From the NCBI GenBank assembly GCA_037975125.1, contig CM075857.1, positions 86,252,699 to 86,316,698 on the forward strand: a stretch of 64,000 nucleotides of DNA, read 5' to 3'. The position numbers were made by a program, and so were the translations under genes. The notes beneath the pieces were generated by a model, which had not been told where the DNA came from, searched no databases, and worked only from the letters and a program-made list of their open reading frames with translations. This document shows positions 1 through 12,557 of the stretch, piece after piece. Each line of letters starts with the position of its first letter. Position 1 is the first letter of the stretch. Origin of the DNA: Latrodectus hesperus (taxonomy: Eukaryota; Arthropoda; Arachnida; Araneae; Theridiidae).

Positions 1-774
1 ATTTTTAAATTTAAAATGAACATTTATTTTCATAAGAGCTCTGATAACAAACCACCAGAAATCTCGAAAATTACAAAGCATTTATTATAATGAAACTTGA
101 AGGATATGAAGGTAAATTTACAAATTTTACTTAACTTTCAATTGAATACATGTGTTCGCGAAGTGAATTTTTAATTGAATATAGATTTTTTTCGACATTT
201 TACTAAATTGTTTTGATATTTACTTCCACGAATGAATTTGTCATTTTTCCAAATTATCTTTAAACTAGATTCAAATGTAAAAAAAGAAAACATTTGTTAT
301 AATAATTCATTAACAAATTACTGCATAAAAGTTCTTATTTAAGTCTCACACAAATAGAAATTCAACATAATGTAAATTGTCTTTAGAACTGTGTTATATG
401 TTCGATAAATATTAAGTACAACTGAAATACGAAATTCTTAATTTCTTCTACCAAATAGAACATAATATTTAATGAGATGTTAGATAAATTTATAAGCGAG
501 TTTTATAAATCATCAAATTTTCCTCATAATAAGGTAGCTGTGCAAATAATATCTTACATTTACAACATAATTACGATTATGAAATAAAATTTCTTATTAT
601 GGAAAAAGTTTTGAAGAAAATTTTCTTAAAAAGTAATATTTAAAATATTTTATGGAAATATTTGCTTATTTCTGCTTTTAATTATATATTTAAAGTATAG
701 ATAAAAATTGAAAATTGAAAAATAAAAACAATTTTATGCTAGTTATAAGTGTTTATGCTAGTTGGTTATTGGTG
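1..774. other. AT-rich intergenic DNA
   Basis: Very AT-rich DNA with stops in all frames. I see no gene, RNA or recognisable repeat in it. Confidence 0.5.
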
Positions 775-1825
775 CAAAAGATTGCTTGGTGATAACTTTG
801 TCGGTTAAAAGATGCATTGCGTTCACAAATCACCAAGAGCAAAAAACAACTAAATATAGCAAAATGTAATTTTTCTCAATGAAATAAGGTATTATTACAT
901 AAAACTTATACAATAGGTGACCGATACAATTGCTAAACAGTTTCTGTTAGAAATAAACATTGGCGTTTAAATAAGTTTTATCAAAAAGTGATTATTGTTT
1001 AATTTATAAAAAATTAAATAAAATATATGTATTATTTTTTAGTAATTTCTAAAAACGTTAACATTTTTAAACAATATGTGACGTTAATGGATTATTTATG
1101 ACAGGGGTGCACAACCTTTTCAGAATGAGGGGCCAAAATATGAAGAAAGATCATGTCGAGGGCCAAAGCAGTACGTAAATGTTAAAACATGTTATAAACA
1201 TGAAAACACTGTTTTTTGTGGCAATACGCATGAATTGTAATTGTTAATTTACTTATTTACTCATGCAAACATTATACAATAAAGTAATAAAACACAAACA
1301 TTATAGATATGCTTAAAATATTTTATTTCCAGAAAAAAAACTTGAAATTGAATAACGGGAGAAAACTTTTTAGTAATTATACAAAGAACACAATTTAAAT
1401 TTTGAAAAAAATTAGTAAAATTTAATGTGATGGCTATGACTGAATATTTGAAGTTATTGACTTTATGTTGGGCTTAAGATTCGTTGTGGCAATACTAAAA
1501 CAGAAGAAAGGTTCTCATCTGCTATCCTATTTCTTATTTTTGATTTGTTTAAATTCATTAAAGAAAAAGTTTGCTCACAAATGTAAAATATTTATTCTAA
1601 TGTAGAATCGTTTTCCTTTCAGATTTTTTCTTTTGTTTATTTGAAAGAGTCTCATTTCTTTTTAAATTAGTCTTATTTTATTAACAACATTCGCGGGCCA
1701 ACTTTAAAGGCGACGCGGGCCATAGGTTGTGCATCCCTGATTTATGACAATAATTAACGATTTTTTTCTTTCTCGTTACGACGATTATCAAAAGTGGGGG
1801 TACAATGGAAAAGTACCCAAAAATT
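775..1825 (+). repeat. Unclassified interspersed repeat, copy A (split by a hAT-type insertion)
   Basis: This is one of two diverged copies of the same roughly 400-bp sequence. Shared landmarks in the same order are GCTTGGTGATAA/GCTTGGTTATAA, TTTGTCGGTTAAAAG, AGAAATAAACATTG, GTTTAAATAAGTTTTATCAA, TGTATTATTTTTTAGTA and GGGGTACAATGGA/GGGGTATAATGGA. The other copy is on the same strand at about 28.95-29.35 kb. In this copy the alignment breaks at 1101 and resumes at 1748, because a hAT-type element sits inside it. No coding frame and no clear terminal repeats are visible, so the family is unknown; it may be an old MITE or a fragment of a larger element. Confidence 0.7.
1102..1739. mobile_element. 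Non-autonomous hAT-type DNA transposon (638 bp)
   Basis: The ends are inverted repeats: CAGGGGTGCACAACCTTTT at the left and the complement of CATAGGTTGTGCATCCCTG at the right. They begin CAGGG and end CCCTG, as in hAT elements. The element is flanked by a perfect 8-bp duplication, ATTTATGA, at 1094-1101 and 1740-1747; 8 bp is the hAT target-site length. Subterminal GGGCCAA motifs recur near both ends, a common arrangement for transposase binding. The interior is AT-rich with no transposase frame, so movement must have depended on an enzyme supplied in trans. A second copy of the surrounding repeat at 28.95-29.35 kb lacks the insertion. Confidence 0.88.
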
Positions 1826-3786
1826 TCACGAAATGGTACTGTTATACTATATAAGCTATCATTAACATAATACTTATTAAAGTTTAAAATATTAAACTTA
1901 TATACCTGTATGTATAAATGTATGTATGTGTATGTCTACATAATACGAATGTGCTTTTTTTACTTCGCCTTGAGATATACTACAATCGTAGAGATATACA
2001 ATAATTTTGGTGAGCAAGTCAGAATGTTAAAGCTGTTGTCCACTTGAGCTGTCTAACAACAAAAGTATTACTTTTGAAATTGTTAAACATATAAGAGTGA
2101 AAAAAGATCTTTTTCCCACAAAGACAATCAACAAAGGCACAAGAGCCATATAATACAGGAAGCCAAATTCTGAGGTTGGTGATTTTTTTGGCGGATTTTC
2201 TTATGTATCTGGCAACCTCATTTTTATTACGTCATAGATATGGAGACATATAAGAATTATGCAGAAAATTCCATCTTGGTAACCCTAGTATCTAAGTCAT
2301 CGCTCACGTCACAATACGTCCTCTTGGCAACATTTCTTCATCGCCAAAAAAATTCAGAATTAGGAATCCTGGATTATACTGCACCTGTGCCTCGACTAAA
2401 TATCAATAAATATCTGCTATGCGAAGGAGCTCTTTACACTTTACTGAATAAAATGCACTTTTTGATTAAAAAATTATGTTTCATTCTTATATGTTAAAAC
2501 TTATTCTACTATAATATATATTGGACCAGTTTTTGCTTGGGTTTGGTTGTATTTGACCAGTTTATCGTCTTAACCAAGGTTTTGTTGTCTTAACCAGCTT
2601 ATTCGGGTTTCCAATGATTGTTGTATTTCAATATCAAACTTTATGGCCGAGGTGGCAGAATATTGTCAGGAAAAAGGAAAGCGGAATTTTCGGGTGCAGT
2701 TCTCATACAGTGTCAGATTTCAACAAAATTTGACAATTTGTCGCGTATTATTAGCTGAGAATATTAAAACGCTATAAAAGTTTGCTAAGCACCTCTAAAA
2801 TCGCAATCATATTGACGTGTGGATAAAATTAATAGAATTTATAATTCTTTTCTTTAAAATTTTGAAAGATTAATTACTTTTATAGGAAATTTGAATTATT
2901 AAAAAGAATAGAAGATAGTGATAGGAACGATTTAAACAATGTTACATGACTATTTATAATATCGCATGATTAGTGGTAATACTAGAAAAATGCTAATTTC
3001 TATCATAAAGTAAATGCACTTTTCCTCGATTAATGAATCGATACAATGAATCGATACATATGAAATTAAAAAATGTATTTCTTATCATCGATTGACTACT
3101 TTTAAAAAAGTTAAGAATTCCCCGAAGAAAAAGTGAAACGAAGAGTGACATGTGAGTATATTAGGCTTTTTCCCTAATAAGCTTGAAGATCTAATTAAAT
3201 TTTAGTAGACACTTTTTACCATTACGAAAGATTAATTGTACGTTTATAAGTACTAAGTTCAAAAGGATAATGAAATAGAGTAAAAACAGATGCATAAAGC
3301 GTTCTAGAGAGAAACTGCTTGAATTTTAAACTTGGTATCTTGGGGAGAAAACTCTTCGCAAAAGTTTAAGAAAAACTGCTGTCTTAGCCTTTCAATTTAA
3401 TACTCTCCACAGTTCATGGGGTGGAACATCTGATGTAGAAATGCGATCAGTGGAAAATTGTTGAATTTTATGTTCAGTAAGGATTTTATGCAAGAAAGAT
3501 GAAGAAAAGAGAAATAAGATGTTTAATTAGGTAATTAAATTGATTAAAACATGACTATAAAATATTTAAAAATCCATTAAAATACAATTTGAATAAAAGA
3601 TGAAGCCTTTTATGAAATTTGAAAATTTTTTTACCCTACATGTGTTGACGAAGAATTAGTATTTCGAATATGTTTTCGTTCCACTGATAGCAGCAATCTT
3701 AGTTTTTCGATTTAACTTTCGTTCTAGTGATGACAAAAATATACTCCAGAAATCGGGATTTAATTGTAAAACAATTTGTTGTGTTT
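1826..3786. other. Intergenic DNA, no assignable gene
   Basis: AT-rich sequence. The longest frame, 85 codons at 2240-2497 on the + strand, has no recognisable domain, no low-complexity bias and no splice context that supports it, so I do not call it a gene. Nothing else is identifiable. Confidence 0.45.
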
Positions 3787-3788
3787 TA

Positions 3789-4000
3789 TTGGGTTGTTTG
3801 GAAAGTAATTTCGTTTTTCCTACATGGATCAGTTATTTGCTGGTAAAACCAACTATTTTATGACTGTGGAATCGTGCTACTACCACAAAGATGGTAAAAG
3901 CTATTGGACTAGAATAGACAATGTGCAATGCAATACAATATTTATTTGCTGCCCATTTTTCATTTGCATGAAAATCTAAATGACTTTCGGAACAACCCAA
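3789..4000. mobile_element. Mariner-type MITE (212 bp)
   Basis: The left end reads TTGGGTTGTTTGGAAAGTAA and the right end, on the other strand, TTGGGTTGTTCCGAAAGTCA, an imperfect inverted repeat of about 25 bp. Both ends abut a TA dinucleotide (3787-3788 and 4001-4002), the Tc1/mariner target duplication. The interior of about 160 bp has no coding frame. It is best read as an internally deleted mariner derivative. The terminal sequence differs from that of the larger element at 12.56-13.86 kb, so they are different families. Confidence 0.8.
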
Positions 4001-4002
4001 TA

Positions 4003-6640
4003 AAATAAGAAATTCGATATATATGCTCTTTTATAAACAAAATAGTTAAAAACACTGTTGAAAATCGAAGATCGATAGCAGGCAGTCCAATTTGGAAGAA
4101 AAGTCAAAGCATTTTAATCAAAGAGTATGTATGCATTCCTAGATGAAAATGAAACAACTGGAACATCACCTGCCAAATTTGCTACGTAGAATTTCAATTT
4201 GAAATTTATAACATTTGAGGTTATTGAAATAATCAGAAGCAAACTTAATAGAACTCGTATCAAAGTGAGATGGTTATTGGCACTGAGGAAAAATCAGAAG
4301 CAACATCTCAAAATGAATTTGAGATCAATATTGAGTACCTGTTCCCCTTATTCCAATTGAAGGTATTAGTACTAAGATATTTAAGTTCAAATTTAAATAT
4401 AAAACTAGTGAATAAACGGCAATTTAGATAATCTAAATCTGCGTAGAAATGAAGATAAATTAAAGTGGAAATGTCCTATAGTAAATTTAGATCCATATGC
4501 ATCATTTATTTATATTTCTTCAGTTTTAGACAAATTTTACATTTTGTATTTTTCATTAGTTACATCCATTACTCTCACTTTGTTGAGGAGGTTATTAGTA
4601 AGAATTTAAATATTACCAAATCTTGATTGATTTTTACATGATGATTTTTTAAATGCTTTATATTTCTTAAAATACAAAAAAAATTTTTTCCTTGACAACT
4701 GCATGTAAGCCGTTCACTAAAATTTAAATGAAATACTGGATATACTTATCAGCATAGCTATAAACCTTCCTTAGAAAAGTCTGATTCTTTAGAATAAAAT
4801 TGTGAATAAATTATACATTTCAGAATATATTCTATCCCTAATTTCGTTATTAGTGTTAACTTTGGAAAAAAGTTGCACTCTTCACCTAACATATATAAAT
4901 ATTAAAAGTTTGGGATTAAATTGTATATTTTTATACGTTTTAATGTAGCTATATCATTTTTCCAATTGTTTTGTATTTTAAAATAATTAGAAACACTTAT
5001 TAATGAATTATAAGAAGGTTGTTCTTAGCTAGATATAATAAACATATTTTTATTTATCACCCGATTTTGGATTTCTATTGATTAATGTATTTTTCTGTCT
5101 CCAGCTGTTTCAACAGCCTTCAACTTATATATATCTCTACTTTATGCTTTAAAGATTTTATTTAATCCTTATTTAACTACTTACGTTTTACACTTTCAAA
5201 ACAAGTATTCTTAATTTAAAAGTGTCTTTCTTTTAGCTTATGATAACATAATTAGATGCAACGCGCAAAATCTGTAGCCTATATCATGGAAATTTGGATC
5301 GCCTGTTAAGGGGTGGTATTCATTAAATTAGTAAACACAATTTTCTAGGCACTATTGCCATCCAGAAAGTAAAAAGTTTTGTTATAAAAAAAGGATAAAC
5401 GATACATGTTTGTAACAAATATTGTTTATAGGAAAATAAATGAATTTTGTTACATATATGTACATTCCTTTACTATGATGTATAATTGATTCTTACATTT
5501 ATGAATGTTCTGCTCCTGGTTACTAGCTTCTGAATTCCTATGTCATTCTCTTCTGCCTTCTACTCATTAAGCCAAATCATGACTGCAATGCCTAACTCTT
5601 CATCACTTCAAAATGTCAATTTCATAGAAATTCTTTAATTTTGGGTAAAAGATGAAAAATATTAGAAATTCAGGCTATGAAAAATGTTCCTTTCTAACTG
5701 ATGTTTTCGCCTCCTTTAAAATATATTTCGCCGCTTATTTTGGATGACTCGCTGACATCTTCGAATCTCGTAACATACTCCTATTATCTTTAGGGAGATA
5801 TATTCCTTCTCAAAGTGCCGCTTAATACGAAATTCACTACTTCCTTTGATGAAGTGTAAAGTATGGGGTTTCTGAAATTTCAGATATCATTAATGTAGAA
5901 GGACTATGAAGAGAAGTGAAAGAAATTTTATTCATGTAACATATTTTTTTAAATATTGTGTATTTTATTCTTTCTTACTAAATAGTTTTTTATTTCTGGA
6001 TGACCGTCATAAATAAACAAAATAAATTAAAGAAAATATACAAAATCTGTTTGAGATAAAGATTAACATAAGTCTAGGAATATCTATACAAATTTAAAAA
6101 TTTTCTTTGACAAAATAATTAAAGATGAATCTTTCATATTTTGTTCTTCTTAATAATGATTGCTTGTCTCTTTAAGATGAATGTTCTTTGCATCTAATTA
6201 AAATTATAATTATTATCCCATGATTCTAAAATACTATAAATGATAATCCATGGATAAGAATATGAAAATATTTTGTTTATAAATGTTATTTTTGTAGCAA
6301 TCAATTTTCTTCTTTTGAAAATAATCGTAAATATGGACTGAGAGAAAGAAAGAAAAACAAAAAAGGAAGACAGTATACTTATTTAATTAAAATGTAATTT
6401 CAAAATTACATAAAAATACATTCTTTTAACAATTTTTATGAGTAATCTTAAGAAATTGTGCATTTTCATAAAATATTTTATTTCACTTTATTTTTCATAA
6501 GCGATCATGCTTAAAACCATTAATAAAATCATAGTTAAAGTGATTTCGTATGTATATTATTACGAGATGAGCTGTTGAAAATACAATTAATGAAATAAAT
6601 AAAAAAACTGTGCATTAAATATTATTCTTTGTTAAATTTT
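4003..6640. other. Upstream DNA of the RAD51AP2-like gene, no exon identified
   Basis: AT-rich sequence with no recognisable repeat. The acceptor at 6659-6660 implies at least one untranslated upstream exon, which should lie here or further upstream, but I could not pick its donor with any confidence. Confidence 0.4.
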
Positions 6641-6660
6641 ATTTCTTTTTTTATTTACAG
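6641..6660 (+). other. 3' splice acceptor before the first coding exon
   Basis: A T-rich tract ends in TTTATTTACAG, a good U2 acceptor, 24 bp before the start codon. It implies that the 5' untranslated region is split and that transcription starts further upstream. Confidence 0.65.
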
Positions 6661-9600
6661 ATATTCTTAACAAGCAAGTGAAAAATGAATAGAAAAAGAA
6701 AGATTAGTTCTGATTTTTATGAAGATAAAAACAAGAAAAAAATAAAATTTTCGAATATCTTTGAATTGCATATTAAAAATCTAGGTCTTTCACCTAGAAA
6801 TGATATGTTTATAAACTCAGAAAATTTCATTTTGTGTCAAAAACTGTGTTCACACAAAAAATTATATCGATTTGGAATTAAGACATGTCCTAAAAGTGAG
6901 GTACTAAAAAGGAATGCGGTGGGAAATATTGCACAAAATGTTCTTACAGAATGGAATGCCACTTTGAAAGAGCAAACTAATTTTATGAAACATGGAGCAA
7001 ATGTAAATTACTTAAACAAAAGTGAATTTTATATTTGTTTTATCGAGAGTACTGTAGGACTAAGAGTTACATTTTGGAATAATGACTATAATATAAGTAG
7101 GCAACTAAAACAAAATGATTTTCAATTATTTAATAGAAATAATCAATTTATTAACTATTCAAATTCTGAAATGCAAAGAGTAAATAATGTTCTAGGAGTT
7201 TCTTATTTGGAAGATTTATTTTCAAGATGTCATCTTGCATCATCTAAGATTTCGGACAACATTAATAGTTTAATAATGGCGAATAACCAAGTCCTATGTA
7301 ACCGAAATGTTATGAATTGTATTCTAATTTCATTTTTAGAAATAGAATTTGAGAACAATTTATATTTGAAATGTATCGATTTGCATAGTGGAAGTGATTA
7401 TAGTTATGGTGATATTCTCGAAACTTTAATGTTTTTATTGAATGTTTCACAGACTAAAATTAATATTCAAGAAAGTGGAGTTACTTACCCAATGAAACTT
7501 AGATTTATAGGAAATGAATGCTTATACGAATATAATATGTTTATTCGAATGGAGAATATCTACTCTGATAGCAAAATAATTGCCCTGAAAGAGAGCATTA
7601 TAATGAATTCTAGACTTCAAAAGTTGAAAACTTGTAATAAAAATTTTAATTTAGCTATGTTGGATAACTATAATTGGTTAATATTTTTCAAATTTAGAAC
7701 AGTTTTACCTTATGAAAATTCTTCAAATAAACTTGCAAATACTGAAAAATACTTTCCACTTTATAATACTAATAAAATAGACATTAAATACGTTCCAACT
7801 AAAAGTCACTTTGGAAACTTAGAATGGAAAAAATATGCATGCAAATTTTTAGAGACGAAAAGAAACAAGAAAAGGAAATTGGAAGAAATAAAGTTTTCAA
7901 AGAGAACTAAACAAAAAATTCTGCATGGCTGCTTTTTCAATACTATTCAAGAATCATCAATGTGTCAAGTTAATAAAAAGAAATTTCATATTACGAAGAA
8001 AATATCTTCTTTAAATAATTCAACAATAATTGATGAATCTCTACTTAAATTTATGCATCAAAAAAATAAAATATTCCAATTTCTTAATCCCTTCTTTGTT
8101 TATAAAACACCTCCATTGATATTAAAAGAAGATATCAATTTTAAAAATAATATATTTAATGCAGAAGAAAATAAAAATGTCATGTCTAATGTATATTATA
8201 TAAAGAATATGAATCATTCACAAGTTCACCAAATTCATCAAAAGCCAAATTTCAGTCTGTCTGACATAAGACTTACAGAAAGTGTAAATTCTGTTTTTGT
8301 GGAAAACATCAATTGGAACATAATTAAAAATGATACCATTCATGAAGTAAATAATTATCAATCATCAATTTATCTGATAGATAATTGCACAGAATCGAGT
8401 AAAAACAAAGACAAAGAAAGAATTTTAGGTAATACAACTTCTACGGTTTTAAAAAATACAAATATTAAAATATCACGAGCTGGCAAAGGAAAAGTGAATA
8501 AAAGAAGTAAAAAATTTAGGAAGAAAAATGCTTCGATACAAACAGATACATTATCGAGTTATTTTGAAAATTTTACTGATTTAAGCTCTTTCATTTTAAA
8601 TGAAAAAGAAAAGTGTAATGCTGATGTAAATACATCTGTTTCTGAGACGTTATTGACGTGTGAGAAAAATATATCATTTAATTCATTTTCAACAAATCAT
8701 AAAACGTCCGCTGCTGTTAAAAAAAAGTTATTCATAACAGAATCGCATGAAAATACAGTTAGTGAAAAAATAAATTTTACAGATAAATGTTCCTTATATA
8801 ACCAACAGAATATTTTATTGGAAAACATTGAAGAGCAACAAGTACCAAATCAAATTGATAATGATGACGCAAATATATTAGAAGCGGATATCATTACTGG
8901 TAAGTTATTTTTAAGGTTTTCTTTACATTACCCAAATTTTAAATATACCAAAATTACTCAGAACAAATAGATTTCTTTTCTGTATCAAAATTTATAATGC
9001 TTTCTGCAAACTTATTGGTATTAAGTCATTATAGAGATGCAATAACACATAGTAAATAATTTTTTTTTACAATAATTGTAATCATCTCATGAAAATAGTT
9101 CAACTATTAACTAACTTGATAATAAAAATCACGCAAATTTATTATTATGGAATAAGGTTTATAAAAATCGTAACCTTTACAGAAATCATATCAAATTTTC
9201 CTTTCTTAATGTTCTTTGATATTGTTTTCATTTTGTAACTGTCCATAGTTTCTTATATCGATATAACTATTATTAACACATATCAGTTTTTCCTCATGAA
9301 TTGTTATAATAAGTTTATGATCATAACAAATTTACTTTAAAATTTCATTAAAAATAAATTTATTATCTTCATTTTAAACAAGATTGACAACAAATCTCTA
9401 TGAAGCAATGTAATAAACAAATGAGAAAAATTTTTTATTTATTAAGTTTTTTGTAAGCATGATTATTGCTTAATGCTAGTTTAATTTTTTTTCCTAATGA
9501 TTTTTGTTGAAATTTTTTTATTTCTCCAAAACATTTTGGAATTTATAATGTTAAATATCAATGAAAATGTTTCTTTTAAGAAGATGGAACGTACTTATAA

Positions 9601-10897
9601 GTCAGGTTTAAAAAATTGATTCACAAGTAGGTAAAAAGCTTTGTTCAATAATAACAGAAAATAATAGAATAAAGGTGATGTGCTGTTTCTTTTGTTCTGA
9701 TCTGGAAAGAAATTACAAAAATTATTACACTTCTGTACGAAATATGGTATAATAATTAATAACATTTATTGGCATATAGCCAGGCATATTTATAGAATAT
9801 GGTTACATGTATCAGAATACACAGGATGTTTTTGAATGCTCTTGGTATTATTTTCATATCTGAATAATAATTTTAGATCACATGGGAAGGATTTCTTTTA
9901 GAACATTCAGTATGGATAAATATGTCTGTCATAATCTGTATTTAAAATATTTCATTGTAAGTTGGATACTTAAAAACGAGTATCGTAAAAGAAATTTAAA
10001 AGCGATTCCATCTTGGGAAACTGGAATCTTCGCTGCATAAACCTAATGAATTTATTTTGACTACCTGAGTCTTCATTAAATAAATGTTTACATATTTTAA
10101 ATCAAAAGTAGGAGAAAAAATATCTTACTAAGCAATTATTTTTAAATAACGTGATGATAATTATAAACGCATCTTAAAATGATTCTGTAACTCATGATAT
10201 CCTGGCATGGTGGTCATTGTTTGAATAATGAAACCGATATAATTTGTTAGTTATTGGTAGCTATACTTTCACAAGTATTTTTGCCAAAATATTTTGTACT
10301 GTCTTTATATTAGTAAACATCATTTGGACATAAAAATTGTAATAATCTGAGTAATGTTTTAGGTTTAAATAAAATGAATTAATACCATCTCTAAAATAAA
10401 TCACTTACAATTATGTTATTAGGTGTGATTTTAAAATTCATTTCTATATTTAAACCATTTATGTATTTTAAAAACTATATGTTTACATGTTTTATAATTA
10501 ATATTTTTTCAGTTCTACCTGTTTTAAGAGACATTTATTTCAAGTGAATAATTTATTTCACTTTCCATTTCTTTTACACTTTTCATAAAATGTTCCAAAC
10601 TTGAGATTCAAATTCAAATACAGGATAATTCGGGATTCATCTTAACATATTAGTAAAACACATAATTATATTTCTTATTATAAAAAGAGAAGTATTATTT
10701 TAATTTAAAATTAAATAAGAAAGCCTTGAAATCATAAAAAATTTCGTGTAATTTCTAAGTTATTATATTATTTTTTCCTAGATGATGAGAAAGATTTACA
10801 GAACAACTTTTCGAACAAGAAAAAATTTAGAGTCAGAATTGGACTCTCTCGTAGACAAAAAGTTACGTCTCTCCATCCATATTTAAGTAATAGATAG
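6661..10897 (+). CDS. RAD51AP2-like recombination protein, two coding exons (6661-8899, 10782-10897)
   Basis: Probable RAD51-interacting nuclear protein. Coding starts at ATG 6685; an in-frame TGA at 6679-6681 and a 3' splice site (T-rich tract then TTTACAG ending at 6660) just upstream fix this start. Exon one gives 738 codons plus one base and ends at 8899 before a GTAAGT donor. The acceptor TTTTTTCCTAG ends at 10781. Joining in phase 1 adds 38 residues and a TAG at 10895-10897, total 776. The C-terminus, about residues 755-773, reads RVRIGLSRRQKVTSLHPYL. It matches the RAD51-binding motif (RxGLSR...LHP) of vertebrate RAD51AP1 and RAD51AP2. Basic stretches at residues 2-22, 391-415 and about 600-616 look like nuclear localisation signals. 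The body is Asn/Lys/Ser-rich with no domain I recognise; long body and terminal motif favour RAD51AP2 over the shorter RAD51AP1. Gene model confidence is high, orthology moderate. Confidence 0.8.
8900..10781 (+). other. Phase-1 intron separating the body from the RAD51-binding tail
   Basis: The intron begins GTAAGT, a consensus donor after ACTG, and ends TTTTTTCCTAG. It is 1,882 bp, AT-rich and without recognisable repeats. If it is retained, translation runs 23 codons into it and stops at 8968-8970. That would give a 761-residue product without the RAD51-binding motif. Confidence 0.75.
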
Positions 10898-10991
10898 ATG
10901 TTATTTTACTTTACGTAATTTATTTCACTTTACGTAGTATTTATAAATGTTCTCATTCTAAGATTTGATAAATTACGAGGTTTATACCCAT

Positions 10992-11031
10992 AATAAATGT
11001 ATTCAAAATGTTTGAAACAAATATCAATAAA
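10992..11031 (+). terminator. Candidate poly(A) signals of the RAD51AP2-like gene
   Basis: Two AATAAA hexamers, at 10992-10997 and 11026-11031, lie 95 and 129 bp after the stop codon. In DNA this AT-rich such hexamers also arise by chance, so position is the main support. Confidence 0.45.
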
Positions 11032-12555
11032 TTTGTTTTATGTCATGAAGTAAATTCATAAATATTAGTATCAAATGGCTAATGTTATGTAAATAAAATT
11101 ATATGATTACAAAAAAGAGTTTTTCCTTTACTTAAGCTCTTAATAAGATGTTTTTTTAAATTTTATATCTATAAATTATTATTATCAAAGAAAACTAAGA
11201 GAAATAAGGTATATTGCAGTGCTAGCATAATTTTTTCTTATGTTACTTGTGAAAATTAGCTTATGGCTCTTGTATATTCTAGAATAGTATAAAAAATTTT
11301 TTTGTATTTTTTTAAAACAATGAAATCATTAGATTTTTTTTTATTAATTTATCTTACTCTGAAAATCTTTTAAAATAAAATGCACGGCTGAATGGCTTAT
11401 AAAATAGAAAATAAATATTAAATATTAATATAAGGATAATATTTTATATTCATTATATGAGAAAATATATAAGATAAATTACTGTAAATATTAAAAGTGA
11501 ATATAAAATTAATAATCAATGATGATTTGTAATGTATTTAAATTTGTATGCTATAAAGACATATCTAAATAATTAAGATCAATTATATAAGTTTCCTTCT
11601 AATTTATAATTAGGAAAACACTTCTGAATTATAAAATGGGAAATAAAGTTTTCTTTAATTCAAATTTTTTCTAACAAAAAAGAACATTAGGTTGTAGTAA
11701 ACTTCTGTTTCTCACTTTTGGTAAATTTTTTTCAGTAAAACAACTTGAACGAGGCATTTTTTATAGACACTAAGGGCACACACTGATTGTATTTCAACAA
11801 CTTTCATATGCATAGTTTTTTTATTCACTATATCTAATCAACCGAATAGCATATAATGAGTGCTATTAATAGATTCAATTTTATTTGTAAATAATTTTAA
11901 AATGTCTGAAAGACACAACTCAGAGAATCAAAAGGAATGAACAATTTTAAAAGAAATTGACTCCATTAATTTAAAAATTAAATAATTACCTTCAATATAT
12001 CAAAACGTTAGTTTCGAGTGTTTTTATACCCGTGAAACTTTCTTCTTTAATAATTTGAGGTAGAATTTAAATTTTTTCAAATGATTGAAAAAATAAACAT
12101 TATGCTATATAATAATTTTTCAATAAAAATAATAAATATATAACAGTGACAAGTGACTAAATTAGACTTTTAGGAATAATATATAGGAAAATAATGTTAG
12201 GAAAATTAATCGTTTTAAGAGAAATTAAAATTTACCTATAATAAAAGAAGAAAAATTACCCTAAACACATAAAACATGTGGTAATAAATACAAAATATAA
12301 ATATTAAGTTGAAGAAAGGTATAAAGACTCACATAAAATAAAAAAACACTATTCTCTAATTTGTTAAGATAATTATACTTAATGTTATTTAAATCCGATT
12401 GAACGAATTAAAACAAATGAATCAAAATATTTTAAGTCTTTTTTAAGATAAAAATAAAACTTTCATCTAAATTACATCATTTAAATAAATAACATTAGAT
12501 TAAATGTCTTCTAAATTTCATTGGATACTAGCCAGTATGTGAAATAATGCTAATA
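11032..12555. other. AT-rich intergenic DNA
   Basis: Nothing identifiable between the 3' end of the RAD51AP2-like gene and the mariner element. Confidence 0.45.
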
Positions 12556-12557
12556 TA

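Noticed and set aside
2240..2497. 85-codon frame as a small gene
   Set aside because: No domain, no regulatory context and no recognisable relatives; kept only as intergenic.
8900..8970. The 761-residue single-exon protein as the main product
   Set aside because: The consensus GTAAGT donor at 8900 and in-phase second exon with a recognisable motif make the spliced 776-residue form the better primary model.
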